Numbered from the stretch's first letter, positions 1-12,478 are shown. The stretch: DNA of 64,000 nt from Anthonomus grandis grandis (GCF_022605725.1 NC_065564.1:4132698-4196697), one strand, 5' to 3'. Translations and numbers: made by a program. Notes: a model not told the origin generated them from the letters alone.

Positions 1-1300
1 CGGCATCTTCTTGTATGCACAAGCCGCTATTGTATGCCTAATGATGTGGGGCTTCTCATATTATTGTTTGTCTTATGGAGCTGTAAAGTCCGTAAAATTG
101 TTTATACGAGCTGTAGCTGGTTTATAACGGGGCCATATTCCGCTTCCTGCATGTGGAAATTTCGAGGGTTTGTCTACTTTTAAGAGGGAATTTAATTATT
201 CGACTCGGTGCAAACCGTGAACGTGTAGCGTAAAAAGTCGTATTTTGTTGGAAAATTCGTGTCCAACATCCCTGTGAATAAAAAGTCGCTGCTAAGGTGA
301 CCCCATGGACAAAAAAAATTATTGCTCCGAGCAGAAAGCTCCGATTTAATTTCTGCTTCCACTAGATTATTGAGAAAACTCCATTCTACCTGCTAATTTC
401 TTTAAAGTTTAAACATCCCATCAAAATAAGGCACTTTGTAAAACTTTATCGGCCGTAAAAGTAGAGATTTAAAAGCCCCAGAAAATTGTATTTTCCGATG
501 GAATGGGTGGGTCCTAAATTCCAGTTTAAGGGCAAAAGGTTCTTATTAATTCACGAGTTTTTTAGCCATAAATTTGAGACATAGTGTGCTTCATTAGGGA
601 GAGTTTTTACAAGCAAAAGCTTTCAGGTGTACGCCCTAAAAAACTGCTCCAGATCATTAGATCGTTAAAAAAAAAACTTCTTCAAAAGTATAATTTTTAA
701 TTAATTACCGAGCCATTACCAGATTAATCCGGTAAAAGCGTCGATGATTAAAATTCTTTTCGAAATACAAATCGATTTCCCAAGTCCGAATGGCGAATGG
801 ATTGGCGGCAAAACGTATTTGAAAGTTTACTTCGGGGTGATTGATGCCGATTTTAATTGGATGATTTGGCCAAATTCACTCTGCCCCACTCCACCTCCGG
901 GCAAGAACACCATCGGAGGTGAAATAATAAATTTTTCGCGATTTCCCACCCCAATGATCTGTTACAAATCGCGTTTCTGATATTGACGGGCAAAAATGTC
1001 GTTCCGCGAAGGGAAAAAGCGACACAGATATCCGGGGAGCCATTTTTACCGGCTATCGGACACATGGGCCGTTTCGGAGTCATAAAACCGGTCCGATGAT
1101 AAAACACTATATTTTCAGAGACAATGGCTCGTAATTCTCTCGATCGGTTTTGTTTAGGGGGTTGTTTTTGCCCTCTTTTTTTTTGTTTTGAGGGCAAACT
1201 GTCAGCGAAACTCCTTATCAATCAATGATGATCTGCAGTGGAGGGTTGTACACTACCACAGCTGCCATGAAACTTTTGAAATATAGAAATTCTTAAGCCT
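1..1300. other. Gene-free single-copy stretch
   Basis: No convincing coding region is visible. The two open frames near 744-1221 lie on opposite strands, overlap each other and resemble no family I recognise. The stretch is less AT-rich than the repeats that follow and shows no internal repetition, so it is probably single-copy intergenic or intronic DNA. Confidence 0.5.
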
Positions 1301-1329
1301 CATTTAATAATTTTTAGACAAGAAATTAT

Positions 1330-2080
1330 ATTTAGCCGTTATTATGGACAGAAGTTTTGTAAATGCACGTATTCTTATGGGAATTTCATTTAGGACAATA
1401 TTATGGCTTTCCTATGAGAAATATGAATTTTTGTTATAAGACTTTTTTTCACCTTTTTTAATGCCCTATATGTGGAAAAAAAATTTTTTGATTCTGTTGA
1501 GTTTTTTAATTTTTCAACTTTTTGGGTGAAAATTTTGGCAAAAATGGAAATTCTTAAATAGCTCGCTCTCTATGGGGTTTTTCGAAAAATTGTTATTAAG
1601 CTTTTTAATTGCCTTTCTACCATAGCATTTAATGCAAAAATAAAAAGTGCATTTTTTCTCATACAACTCAAGAAAAATTTAAAAAAATTAATTTTAGTTT
1701 TCAGCAATTTTCTTTAAATCTATACTAGATAGAACCAATTTTCTTTTACTGTCATATCCCATTTTTTATTTTGCATAACTTTTATATAAAACATATTACT
1801 CTCAGCCTTTTAGATTTTTCATAAAAAAATTAAAAACCATTTTTTAGAAAATTTTTATGGGGTTACTACCCCTTGAATTTTTGACATAAAAAATGTTTTT
1901 TTTTTGCGTCAAAGATTTGTCCTAAGGGTTAAATGTATAAATGTTTTTTGAGCAAATTCCAGATATTTTTAGCCCTAAAAAGCCATACTATATATGTAAA
2001 ATTAATAGCCCATTTTCATTAAAAACCGTAATGGTAAAATGAAGTATTTTAATAAAAATCTTATTGATTCAAATTTTTAT
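1330..2080. repeat. Degenerate AT-rich dispersed repeat
   Basis: A very AT-rich stretch with diverged copies of a module that reads roughly 'ggctttcctatgRgaaat', then T-runs, then 'atgccctata'. The same layout recurs near 5250-5340, 6000-6480, 6925-7140 and, on the other strand, 9540-10080. It is more distantly like the 520 bp tandem units at 46.7-48.7 kb. No coding potential is seen. Confidence 0.5.
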
Positions 2081-2099
2081 TAAAACATAATAACAGGGT

Positions 2100-2602
2100 A
2101 ATAACGTTTTCTATTAAATTAGAAACTTTCAGCGGGCCCCTTCTATGAAAACCTTATTGGCAAAACCGTATCAATTTCCATAATATGGAAATACCCGACG
2201 GTGTTTCGCCAATATACCACTTTTTTTCTTTAAAATCCATATACATGAGCAGTCAGGGAACCGGGAACATGCCAAACATATTCTATAAAAATCTGGAATA
2301 TTTTAAACCCCGAGGGATTAGATCCACGTCGCAGTGCACACAACTACGACTTAATCCCAATTAAGATGGCGCGAGATTAATCGTATAATATCCGCGTCCC
2401 GAAGTATGCGGGTAATTGCAGACTTGTTCTAAATAATCCGAAAGATTATAAATCACTCCCCGAATCCCGTTGAAATATGCGGAATCACACGTATGGGGGG
2501 AAGTTTTAAAGGGTTTTTGCGAAGCTGAAAATTTGATTGTAGGACGACGTGACGTTCCATTTCTTTATTCGTGTATAACGTAACTGATAATAATTGAACT
2601 TA
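2100..2602. other. Gene-free single-copy stretch
   Basis: A mixed-composition segment with no internal repeats and no supported ORF. It ends at the TA that borders the transposon starting at 2603. Confidence 0.4.
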
Positions 2603-4328
2603 CCCAAGCAATACACGATAGTTAAATAAACGTTTATTTTTGGTTTACACCAGATTTTTTTATCAGGCAATTAATTTCTGCAATAAAACCCGTTTTTTTT
2701 TAACCCTACCCTTGCCCCCCTACCCACCCCACACAACTTACCAGTAAGAAAAAGTTTTCAAAAATAATTGTTTTCCAAAATACTACACATGAATAACAGC
2801 TTGTTTCATCGTTAATATCTAATCTAATAACACAGTTAGTTTATTTAATTTTGATATAATTATATATATGTATATTAATAAAAATTTAATATAGAAACAG
2901 TTCTATTAGATTGGAAATTATTAACGAAAAACGGTGATTTTTCTGAATAATTTCTTACTGGGTAAATGTTTGGGGTGGGTGGGTGGGTGTAAGGGTTGTG
3001 TTGATAAAAAACAATGTTTTTGCAGAAAATATATATGCAATATTTAATTTAATAGCATGGTTTATTTAAAATTGATATAATTTTATGTATAAATATTTAG
3101 TATAAAAAAACAGCGTTATGAGATTTGATAATAAGGACGAAAAACATTTAAAAAATCATTTTTCCCAGACTATTATTTTCTGCAAGAAAATCCGTTTTTT
3201 ATTAACCCTACCCTTGCCCCCCCACCCACCCCACACTACTTACCAGTAAGAAATTGTTTTCAAAAATCATTGTTTTCCAAAATACTATACATGAATAACA
3301 GCTGGTTTCATTGTTAATATCTAATCTAATAACATAGTTTATTTATTTAAATATGACCTAAGTATATATATGTATATTAATAAATATTTAATACAGAAAC
3401 AGTTTTATTAAATTGGATATTGTTAACAAAAAACGGTGATTTTTCAATAGAATTTCTTACTGGGCAAATGTTTGGGGTGGGTGGGGGGGCAAGGGTTGTG
3501 TTGATGAAAAACAATGTTTTTGCAGAAAATATATATTCAATATTTAATTAAATAGCACTGTTTATTTAAATTTGATTTAATTTTATATATTAATATTTAG
3601 TATAAAAACAGCGTTATGAGATTGGATAATATAGACGAAAAACAGTGAAAAAGCATTTTTTTCCCAGGCAATTATTTTCTGCAAGAAAACACTTTTTTTA
3701 TTAACCCTACCCTTGCCCCCCCACCCACCCTACACAACTTACCAGTAAGAAATTGTTTTCAAAAATCATTGTTTTCCAAAATACTATACATGAATAACAG
3801 CTGGTTTCATTGTTAATATCTAATCTAATAACACAGTTTATTTATTTAAATTTGACCTAATTATATATATGTATATTAATAAATATTTAATACAGAAACA
3901 GTTCTATTAAATTGGATATTATTAACAAAAAACGGTGATTTTTCAATAGAATTTCTTACTAGGCAAATGTTTGGGGTGGGTGGGGGATAAGGGTTGTTTT
4001 GATGAAAAACAATGTTTTTGCAGAAAATATATATTCAATATTTAATTAAATAGCACTGTTTATTTAAATTTGATATAATTTTATATATAAATATTTATTA
4101 TAAAAACAGCGTTATGAGATCGGATAATACAGACGAAAAACAACTTTTTAAATACTGACATTTTCTCCCTTTTTTTAACAGAACCGCACATATATACTCA
4201 TATTCTACAGTTTAATAAATATACCTTGACCATATACGTCTGATAAATATACCAAAACAAAAACTTACTAAAAAAATCGTTCAATAAATATATATTTAAT
4301 GATAATAATATGTGATGTGTTGCTTGGG
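2603..4328 (+). mobile_element. Non-autonomous DNA element with TIRs and internal inverted G/C tracts (best copy)
   Basis: The ends are imperfect inverted repeats: CCCAAGCAATACA on the left and TTGCTTGGG on the right, whose complement reads CCCAAGCAACACA. Both ends are flanked by TA (2601-2602 and 4329-4330), which fits a TA target-site duplication. Inside are three tandem rounds of an inverted module. A C-rich tract followed by 'ccagtaagaaa' (near 2703, 3204, 3700) alternates with its reverse complement, 'tttcttactgg' followed by a G-rich tract (near 2970, 3472, 3972). There is no transposase ORF, so the copy must have moved in trans. I cannot place the superfamily; TA duplications would suit Tc1/mariner or a related group. 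Other copies, listed separately, are nested, truncated or reversed. Confidence 0.75.
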
Positions 4329-4329
4329 T

Positions 4330-5240
4330 AATATCCATAAAGTGCGGCCCAGCGGAATAGTGTCAATCAAACTCACCCCCCTCCCCCTCCTGAATAAGGG
4401 CGTACATCATCCCCCATACGATAAAATCTGACGGGCGAGAGCTCGTTTCGATTCAATTGTTTTGATTAAAATTAAAGCTCGCGGAGCTCTTGTAATTTAT
4501 TCCCTCGAAAGCTTTAAAAACCCGAAGCCCCACTTAGCAGATTCGAAATAAAACTTTAAATTAATAAGGGGGACGGGAAACCCGCCCCTGGGAAAAGAAA
4601 ACTTTTTTTTTCGTCTTAAGGTCTTTTCCGATTGATTTATTGGAATTTGAAATGCGGAAATACTAATTTTTGGAGAGGGTATACGTACCTTATTGTCCTT
4701 TTGCCAGGAGCACGTGCCCCTTTTGTTGAACACTTTACATTCTAAATAGGCGTCTTGGCCGGGGTTCACCTCCGTGTAAACCGGCTGTTTTTCGAAACGT
4801 TGGGCCGCAAGGATTTCTGTAAAAAAAAATTTTTTTTTATTTGGCCTAATAATGAAGAACTTTTTAATCTCCATAAGTTTATAAAGGTGATTATACAGGA
4901 AAAACCTTCTTTTTTTCTCAAATTTTCATATCCTTATTCGATAAAGTGAGGCAGTGCCTTATTATACCCGAGGTTGCCGAGGCTCTGGGCTTTATATAAT
5001 AAATGACCTTCGACCCCCGCCCGTATGCCGTAACTTTATAAAAGATCCGCCAAGATGTTTAGCCTGATAAAGTTTATATACGCCGACGCGAATATACGAA
5101 TATATATATAACTTTCATATTGTGTAGCCGTGCCGCTTTTGTATATTATGTTTACGACTTGGCAACGCGAGCCAGATAAACTAATCATTTTAAACTTTTA
5201 TTAAAGGGCGGTTAAATGGTTTAAACCTTCCTGCAGCCAT
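4330..5240. other. Gene-free single-copy stretch
   Basis: Opposite-strand open frames at 4497-4874 and 4755-4949 overlap and look like chance ORFs, with no signal peptide, domain or splice structure I can defend. The stretch shows no repeats. Confidence 0.4.
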
Positions 5241-5249
5241 ACCGCTGAC

Positions 5250-5345
5250 TTATGAATTTTTTAACAATCTCAACCTAATATCATAGCCATTATTAGCCTT
5301 GTAATAGGGATACTTGCTATCCTATAGAAATATAACATTGTTCTT
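5250..5345 (+). repeat. Fragment of AT-rich dispersed repeat ('ttattagcc' family)
   Basis: A short copy of the module 'ctcaacctaatatcatagcc' followed by 'attattagccttRtaatagg' and 'ctatcctatRgRaaat'. Other copies lie at 6000-6480, 6925-7140 and 9540-10080. Confidence 0.6.
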
Positions 5346-5411
5346 CAAGGGTCGCCCTTTCCTTTTTTTTTCTGTTGTAAAATCAAATGCATTTAAATAA
5401 TTAAAATCAAT

Positions 5412-5646
5412 GCTAAGGTAAAATGAAAATCCTCTAAATAAATAAAATTAAAAAAAAACAATAATAATAAATAGAGGGTTTTTTGACAAGGAATCAAACC
5501 CTGAGGCATATATCTAATACCAATTTTAAATCTTTTATCCCCTGATGATGGACACTACTGCGTCCGAAACATGTCGGGAGTTTTGAATAACTGAATGTTT
5601 ATAATAAATAAGTGGAGGGAGACTGCAGGATTTTCATTTTACCTTA
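5412..5646 (+). mobile_element. Small element with 20 bp inverted ends and a hammerhead-like core
   Basis: The 20 bases at 5412-5431 are the exact reverse complement of 5627-5646, giving a 235 bp unit with perfect inverted ends. Inside, 5538-5579 has the layout of a type I hammerhead ribozyme. A 4 bp stem I pairs TCCC at 5538-5541 with GGGA at 5576-5579. CTGATGA is at 5542-5548, a 4 bp stem II pairs GGAC at 5550-5553 with GTCC at 5562-5565, GAAA is at 5566-5569, a palindromic CATG mini stem III follows, and TC is at the expected cleavage position. One extra T (5549) sits between CTGATGA and stem II. Such minimal stem III forms are known from Penelope-like elements and retrozymes. Activity here is inference. 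Confidence 0.6.
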
Positions 5647-5699
5647 ACCTACGACTCCACTGCAAGTATGGACCATTTCTTTACTATTAAAATAAATGT

Positions 5700-5990
5700 G
5701 TAATTATGAGTGACAAAATATGCAAGTACTGTAAAAAAGTATCGTTCAGGAATCAATCCACTGCTCTGCTTTACATCCGGACTGTGTAAAAATTGCCAAA
5801 GTAACAAAATGAATTTAAAATAAAATATTGGCTGCTACCAACCTTTAAAACATCCAGTTATATCGTTGCTAAGTAGTTTAATTAGGGAGGAAATTAGTAA
5901 AGGAGGTCATTGCCAATCTAATATAATCGGTTGTCAAGGTTCTTTTAAGGTTCTACATAAGTAAGGTTCACCACATGAAATTTTAACGCT
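5700..5990 (+). other. Possible degraded zinc-ribbon ORF shard and AT-rich spacer
   Basis: From the ATG at 5706 one frame reads MSDKICKYCKKVSF, and after a frame change the next bases read GLCKNCQ, so two CxxC pairs lie close together. This might be the broken N-terminus of a transposon zinc-finger protein, or chance. The remainder holds nothing recognisable. Confidence 0.15.
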
Positions 5991-6480
5991 AATTTAATGG
6001 CGATTTTTAGCCTTAGACTAAGGATTTTGGCTGTCCTATGGGAAATACTAACTTTTCTTATATGAGTTTTATTTTTCTTTTTTGATGCCCCATAATTAGA
6101 AAAAAGAATTTTTCAAATCGGCCAATTTTAAAAAAATCTCAACCTAATCCCATAGCCATAATTAGCCTTATAATAAGGATACTAGTTTTTCTATGGGAAA
6201 TAAAAAAAATCCCTATAAGAGTTTTATTTTTTTTTATTTATTCTCTATAAGTGGGAGTTTTTTAATTTGAAATCGGACAATTTTTTCAGATTTCGAATAT
6301 AATAAATCAGTCATGTTTAATCTCTTAAAAAGGGGTTTTTCCTAGGGGAAATTACAAAAATATCATTAGACTTTTGTCTTTTATTTTTCAAGTGGGTATT
6401 TTTTTTTGATCGGACAAAATATTAAATATAATAAATCACTAATATTTAGTTTAAAAAATGCCAAATTTGGATTACTTCTC
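5990..6480 (+). repeat. Tandemly placed copies of the 'ttattagcc' AT-rich repeat
   Basis: Two to three diverged modules follow one another. Each has a 'catagccataattagcc'-like head, an 'ataagg' step, 'ctatgggaaat', a T-rich run and 'atcggacaa'. They are non-coding. Confidence 0.6.
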
Positions 6481-6924
6481 GATTTGAAAATCAATTACAC
6501 CAAGCCTAGGCTTTGGCAAACTATACCCTTTATTGAAAACTAAAAATTATAATTATTTATTTATTATAGGCAACATTGCTGCAGAAAGACCCTGACTTCT
6601 GGCGACAAAAAAAGACGATCGGTCAAAAAGAGATAAATGAAGATATATATACAATTATTAAGGATAATAATATATAAATAACCAATACTTGAATACTAAA
6701 TCTAGAGGGTTTGTTGTTTAGCCAACAATTTTTCTAGGCTAGAAGGATGCTGACCTGTGTCTAGGAATTACAAATCTATGCTGATTTTTTGTTCTTTGTC
6801 TACTTATAAATCCAGAAAATTGTTATCGTAGATATTGAGGCTTTCCTGTTTTAACCACTCTATGCACAAAGGTGGCCTTATGTGGTATTTTTTATGATTT
6901 GTTTAAGTTGAAAAAAATCCATTA

Positions 6925-7144
6925 AAAAAAAACTCAACCTAATATCACAGCCATTATTAGCCTTATAATAGGGATATTGGCTTTCTTATGGGAAATAAAA
7001 AAAATTCTAATAAGACTTTTTTCTTGTATTTTTCAAATCCTATAAGCTAAAAAGAAAATTTTTTTAAATCGCTTTTTTTTTTTTAAATTCCAACCTAAAT
7101 TCATAGCCATTATTAGCCTCAGCCATTATAATAGGAATAGTGCT
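6925..7144 (+). repeat. 'ttattagcc' AT-rich repeat, split by an insertion
   Basis: Two modules of the AT-rich repeat. The second breaks off after 'ataggaatagtgct' where the TIR element at 7145 begins, and resumes with 'cttttctatgagcaataaaa' after 8036. This shows a nested insertion. Confidence 0.65.
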
Positions 7145-8036
7145 CAAACAACACACGATAATTAAATAAACGTTAATTTTTGGTTTACACCAGATGTACA
7201 TTTTTAATTAAACTTTAACTATAAATAAATACGCCATGCTTTCGAGAAATAAAATAGGGTTTTTCCACGTTTTACTCGAAAACCTTAAGGTTATATGAGA
7301 AAAGTATAGATACACAAACCTTAAGGGTTGTGTTAACGATAAACAATGTTTTTGCAAAAAATATATATTCAATATTTAATTTAATAACATTGTGTATTTC
7401 AATTTGTTATAATTTTATATACATATAAATATTTAGTATAAAAACAACGTTATGAGATTGGATAGTATGGACGAAAAACAGTTAAAAAATCATTTTTCTC
7501 AGTTAATTATTTTCTGCAAGAAAACCCGTTTTTAATAACCCTACCCTTGCCCCCCCACCCACCCCACACAACTTACCAGTAAGAAATTGGTGTCAAAATT
7601 ATTGTTTGCCAAAATACTACACATGAATAACAGCTGGTTTCATTGTTAATATCTAATCTAATAACACAGTTTATTTATTTAAATTTGACCTAATTATATA
7701 TATGTATATTAATAAATATTTAATTCAAAACCAGTTCTATTAGATTGGATATTATTAACAAAAAACGGTGATTTTTCAGAAGAATTTCAAACCAAATATT
7801 TGAGGTGTAGTAATCGAGTTTAAAAACTAGATACGTAAATTCCGTGTCAATTTTTCAAAATGCCAAAATGTTCTCCCTTTTGTAAACAAAATCTTATATG
7901 ATATACGTTTATTCTATAATTTAATAAATACACCTTGACCATATACGGTTGATAAATATACCAAAAACCAAAACTTTAATAAAAAATCGTTGATTAAATA
8001 TATATCTAACGATAATAATATATGATGTGTTGCTTG
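7145..8036 (+). mobile_element. Nested copy of the G/C-tract TIR element
   Basis: The left end reads CAAACAACACACG and the right end GTGTTGCTTG. A C-rich tract lies near 7541-7567, followed by 'ttaccagtaagaaa'. The copy is shorter than the one at 2603: it lacks the G-tract halves and has one module. The interrupted AT-rich repeat resumes on both sides. A possible 3 bp GCT duplication at the junctions does not match the TA flanks of the long copy, so the target-site rule for the family is unsettled. Confidence 0.65.
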
Positions 8037-8039
8037 GCT

Positions 8040-9110
8040 TTTCTATGAGCAATAAAAAAAATCTCTTTCTCAAGAAAATGGTTTAAGCCTCCCCGCAGCC
8101 ACCCACACCTCACTAATGAATATTATAAAAGAAGATTGTGCCCCATTAAGCCACAAAGGGGTAGTTTTTTTTGTCACAATAGGCCCAAATACATCTTGTA
8201 GGGATTACGTCGCTGACGGACCTTTTCATTGTTGCCGAAAAGCCCCTTTTTTATACCCCTAAGGGATCAATATGTGACTGAAATTGTGTATTTGTATCAA
8301 ACGATTCAGGTGTATAGTTGGCCTTATCTGCTAGGTACAAAAGGGCCAAAAAAAAAAAGGGATAATAGGACAATAAGTTGCCCTGTTTATCCTAACGAAA
8401 CGGCTGACAAGAGACCGGTCGGAGCACCGAATCAGGGTTAATTTGCACTTTAGATTCCCCGAGGGGAGGTTTTGTTCTTCTCCCGGGCAAAAACGTTTAT
8501 TGCCTCCAATTAAGTAATACATAAACTCCCTGTTACCCTAAATAATTTAAAAAAAAATAATTAGAAAAAGTTCTATTGTTCCTTCTATTGTTAATTTTAG
8601 GAGCCATTTCTGATTTCAATTGATTCTTAAACATTTTTACATTAAAATATTAACAGCATGTAAAAAAGCACTTAAGTAGCTAGATATTTACTATACTCTT
8701 GCCAGAAAAAAAATCAAAGGCGGTATATAAATATATCCTATCAAATTCCACACAACTTTTCCCTTACACAAAATATGCACAATTCAAAAATAAGTATATC
8801 ACTTTAGAGATATACTAAATTTATTATAATTATGATATACATATTCCCTAACTCGATTACTGCATATTTTAAGGCTCTTTATGTTTCTAATTTCATGGGG
8901 AATTAAGTTGTAAAATTTTGGCCCTAAGTAATATATAAAATGGAGATTAATCTGTTTGTGATTAAGTGGTAAAGAGAGATTGTTAAGTACATTATTCCTG
9001 GTTCCCTGAGAATCAAAAAATTGGTCCTTAAAATACTAGGTTTAGGTACAAATATTTTGATGAAGATTCAAACATTTAAGTATACATAAATTATTAAATA
9101 ATATCTCTCA
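8040..9110. other. Gene-free stretch
   Basis: Apart from the resumed AT-rich repeat at its left edge it shows no repeats. The ORFs near 8229-8522 overlap on opposite strands and are not supported by any domain. Confidence 0.4.
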
Positions 9111-9114
9111 AAAT

Positions 9115-9370
9115 ATCTTGGTTAGTTAGAGCAAAATCTGTTGCATGACAGCCTTAAGTTTACCTGTTGGTCCCAAATTTCTAGGATATCTCAAAAACTA
9201 CTAATTTCTCCAAAAATTCTTAGGAACAGCAAATAAACCTTTAATATTTTCCTACCGATTACTATTAAAATCACATTCCTAGCTACGACAGAAAAGAAGT
9301 TAGAGCAAAATTTGTTGAGCGGCAATGTTGAGTGCACCTGTCGAGCCCAAATTTCCAAGATATACACACA
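9115..9370 (+). repeat. Two-copy tandem repeat, about 178 bp period
   Basis: The block 'gttagagcaaaat(c/t)tgttg' followed by 'acctgt' and 'cccaaatttc' occurs from about 9122 and again from about 9300 with moderate divergence. No coding potential. Confidence 0.55.
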
Positions 9371-9539
9371 ATTTAAGAATCAACCTACGAATTTTATAGC
9401 AAAGGCTATCAATACGATCACTGTTCAATATCATATTAGTAAGGGGGCAATTATGTAAAAAATCTATGGTGTAAGGAGGAAAAAATTAAACTCTTAAAGG
9501 AGAGGTATGTCACATCTCCTAAGGATAATAAAATGGTTA

Positions 9540-10080
9540 TATGAGGTTGGAAAGTTTTAAAACTTAGCCGATTTTAAAAATTCGTTTTTCTGCTTATAGA
9601 GCATAAGAAAATAAAAATAAAACTCTTATGGGTAAATTTTATATTTGACATAGGGAAGCCAGTATCCCTTTCGTAAGGCAAATAATGGCTATGGGATTAG
9701 GTTGAGATTTCTAAAAAATGACTGATTCAAAAAAATATTTTTTTTAACTTATAGGATTTGAAAAATTAAAGATAAAAGTCTAATGGAATTTTTTTTAATT
9801 TCCCATAGGAAAGTCGATATCTTTTTTATAAGGCTGAACATGACTGTTATATTAAATTCGAAATTTTAAAAAATTGTCTGATTTTAAAATAAAAAAAATG
9901 TACTTATAGGAAATAAACAAATAAAAAGAAAATTTTCATGGGTAAATTTTATATTTGCCATAGGGAAGCCAGTATCCCTTTTGTAAGGCAAATAATGGCT
10001 ATGGTATTAGGTTGAGACTTTTAAAAAAAAATTGCCGATTTAAAAAATTCTTTTTCCCACCTATAAGGCGTAAAAAAATA
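9540..10080 (-). repeat. Reverse-oriented copies of the 'ttattagcc' AT-rich repeat
   Basis: Three modules are seen in reverse orientation, with 'catagggaagccagtatccc' followed by 'aaggcaaataatggctatgg' at about 9651-9700 and again at about 9959-10004. They are the complement of the family seen at 5250-7140. Confidence 0.65.
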
Positions 10081-10084
10081 ATCA

Positions 10085-11410
10085 TTCAATTAGCTTAAAA
10101 ATTGTACAACCCCCCTAAATATATTCATTATATTACGTTGAAAACGACCTCCCTTACTAATTTCTACCCTAATTAAACCGGATAGCAACGATACTCGATA
10201 ACGGTGACATTATTGGGGTCGCGTTTTATGGAATTTTCATTTATTTCAAAGGCGTTTTCCCATTTTCCCCCCTCCACCAAAAAAAAAAGTCCGTCCAAGA
10301 TAAATCCGACACAATTAAACATATGGCAGGACTAAAAGCCCCGACGAGCTAAGCACACTAATCTTAATAATTACCGCATTTATTTCCGACCTTTTATATC
10401 TGCTCCCTCGGTTTTTTTTGTGCTGGTAAACAACACGCCCCTGATGTGATTTATCAGTGGCGCTTATACTTGATTTATCTATCGTTCCCGGTTTTATGAC
10501 GAATATCAGCCCCGACTTATGGGAATATGGGATTACTACAAGACGACGTAAAAGAAGTAGACAAACAAGGGCAAAATCAATATTATATAAGTTTCACGTC
10601 CAATTAAGTAACGCAAAGCGAGAGTGCATAAGGGTGAATTTTATAAACACCGTAAGGTCACAGTTCAAAGCTTAATGCCCACCCCCGCGGTCTTTCCTAT
10701 GGGGGTATCGTTTGCACCGGTGCACCCGAAACAAGATCTAATCTAGTGTAAACAGAGCTTTACCTGGTAAATTAAACACGAATCGCTATAATTCTCGTAT
10801 GTGATTTATGCAACAAGGAGGTTAAAGATTAATATTCCGACTGCGTTTTAGCGAAAATGCAATTTTTCCCCTCCCTGTTCTGTTTAACAACTCGATCGGT
10901 TGTTTGAATGTATGAAAAGTTTATGGTGACCCGCTGTCCCTCCTGCGCCTCCTCCAAAAAGGAAAATTTTAATTAAATTTCGTCCAGTATTATAGAAATC
11001 CCGTGCCGGTCCCTCGAGTGTAAACATGCACAAACACAAAACAAAAGTCCAAGCATTAAATATTAAATAACTTAAAACTGGATGCTTTTAGATGCCTGCT
11101 CTGTGTATGTGGCGTGTCTAGTTGGAACGGCTTTAGTTATTCATTAGTTGTTTTTATCTGGCAAAAGAGGTTTTATAGTCGGTCCGCTTTGTTTGTCCGA
11201 CCTAAATGGGGCTGTTATACACACGATTTTCCGCCAAAGTCCTTTTTAATTGGGAGGTTTGTTATCAAAAGCAGTAAATTCTGATCATAAATTTAAGTAG
11301 TGGCATCTAAAAAGGATTCAATCAACATATTAGAGATTCTAAAAGACAAAAAGGGGGAACTTAGCTTCAGAAATTCGTCAACATTCACCAGATTCTTGTT
11401 GAGCATTATC
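10085..11410. other. Gene-free single-copy island
   Basis: More GC-balanced than the neighbouring repeats and free of internal repetition. The 72-codon frame at 10457 has no recognisable domain. It could hold regulatory DNA, but I see no site I can name with support. Confidence 0.4.
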
Positions 11411-11413
11411 CAG

Positions 11414-12135
11414 TCACACACGATAGTTTAATAAACGTTTATTTTTGGCTTACACCAGATGTTCATTTAGGTTTGAATTTCAATTATAATCGGATAAAAT
11501 ATCCGCGTGATATACATTGAGGAGTTTTTTAATAATAGTACCCTTACCCCCCCACCCACCCCACATAATTTACCAGTAAAAAATTGTTTTAAAAAACCAT
11601 TGTTTTCCAAAATAATACGCATGAATAATAGCTGGTTTCATCGTTAATACCTAATCTAATAACACAGTTTGTTCATGTAAATTTGATAATTATATAAATG
11701 TACATTAATAAATATTTAATACAAAAACAGTGCTATTAGATCGGATATTATGGATCAAAAACGGTGATTTTTCAAAAGAATTTCTTACTGGGCAAATTTT
11801 TGGGGTGGGTGGGGGGGGTAAGGGTATTTTTTGATATAAACCAATGTTTTTGCACACAATATATTAATAATATTTAATTTAATAACACAGTTTATTTAAA
11901 TTTGATATAATTTCATATATAAATATTTAGTATAAAAACAGCGTTATTTGATTGGATGATATGGACAAAAAACAGTGATTTTTCAGAAGAATTTCATCAA
12001 ATATTTTAAATGTTGTAAGCGAGTTTAAAAACTAGATATGTAAATCACGTATCAATTTTTTAAAAGCCGAAATTTTCTCCCCATTGTAAACAGAATCGTA
12101 TATGATCTACGTATATTCTACATTTTAATAAATAA
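11414..12135 (+). mobile_element. Truncated copy of the G/C-tract TIR element
   Basis: The left end CACACACGATAG and the following 'taaacgtttatttttgg' match the long copy. A C-tract lies near 11540 and its inverted G-tract near 11804. The right terminal region with GTGTTGCTTG is missing, so the copy is 3'-truncated. Confidence 0.65.
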
Positions 12136-12478
12136 CAAAATAGATCTAATTAACGGTACTACTTTAATTCTAATAATTTTTTGAGTTACTGCATTATTTT
12201 ATCGTAATAGTGCAAGTCAGAAATAAATTGTGCTGATTCGTATACTTATTATGGCCCATTACTTGATTGTCTCTAAATATAATCCAATAATTTCTTGACT
12301 TATTCCAGGGTTTCTTCGCTTTTAAGCTTAAATTTCAAGTATAGTCACAATGGTTTAATTGGAATTTCCTTCCATAACGTACAGCTCCAGATGGAAGGGT
12401 AATAATTAATTAATTGATTAATTCTCGTTGACCACTTATGAAGCCAAATTCAAATATATCTGCACTATAGTTACTGTA

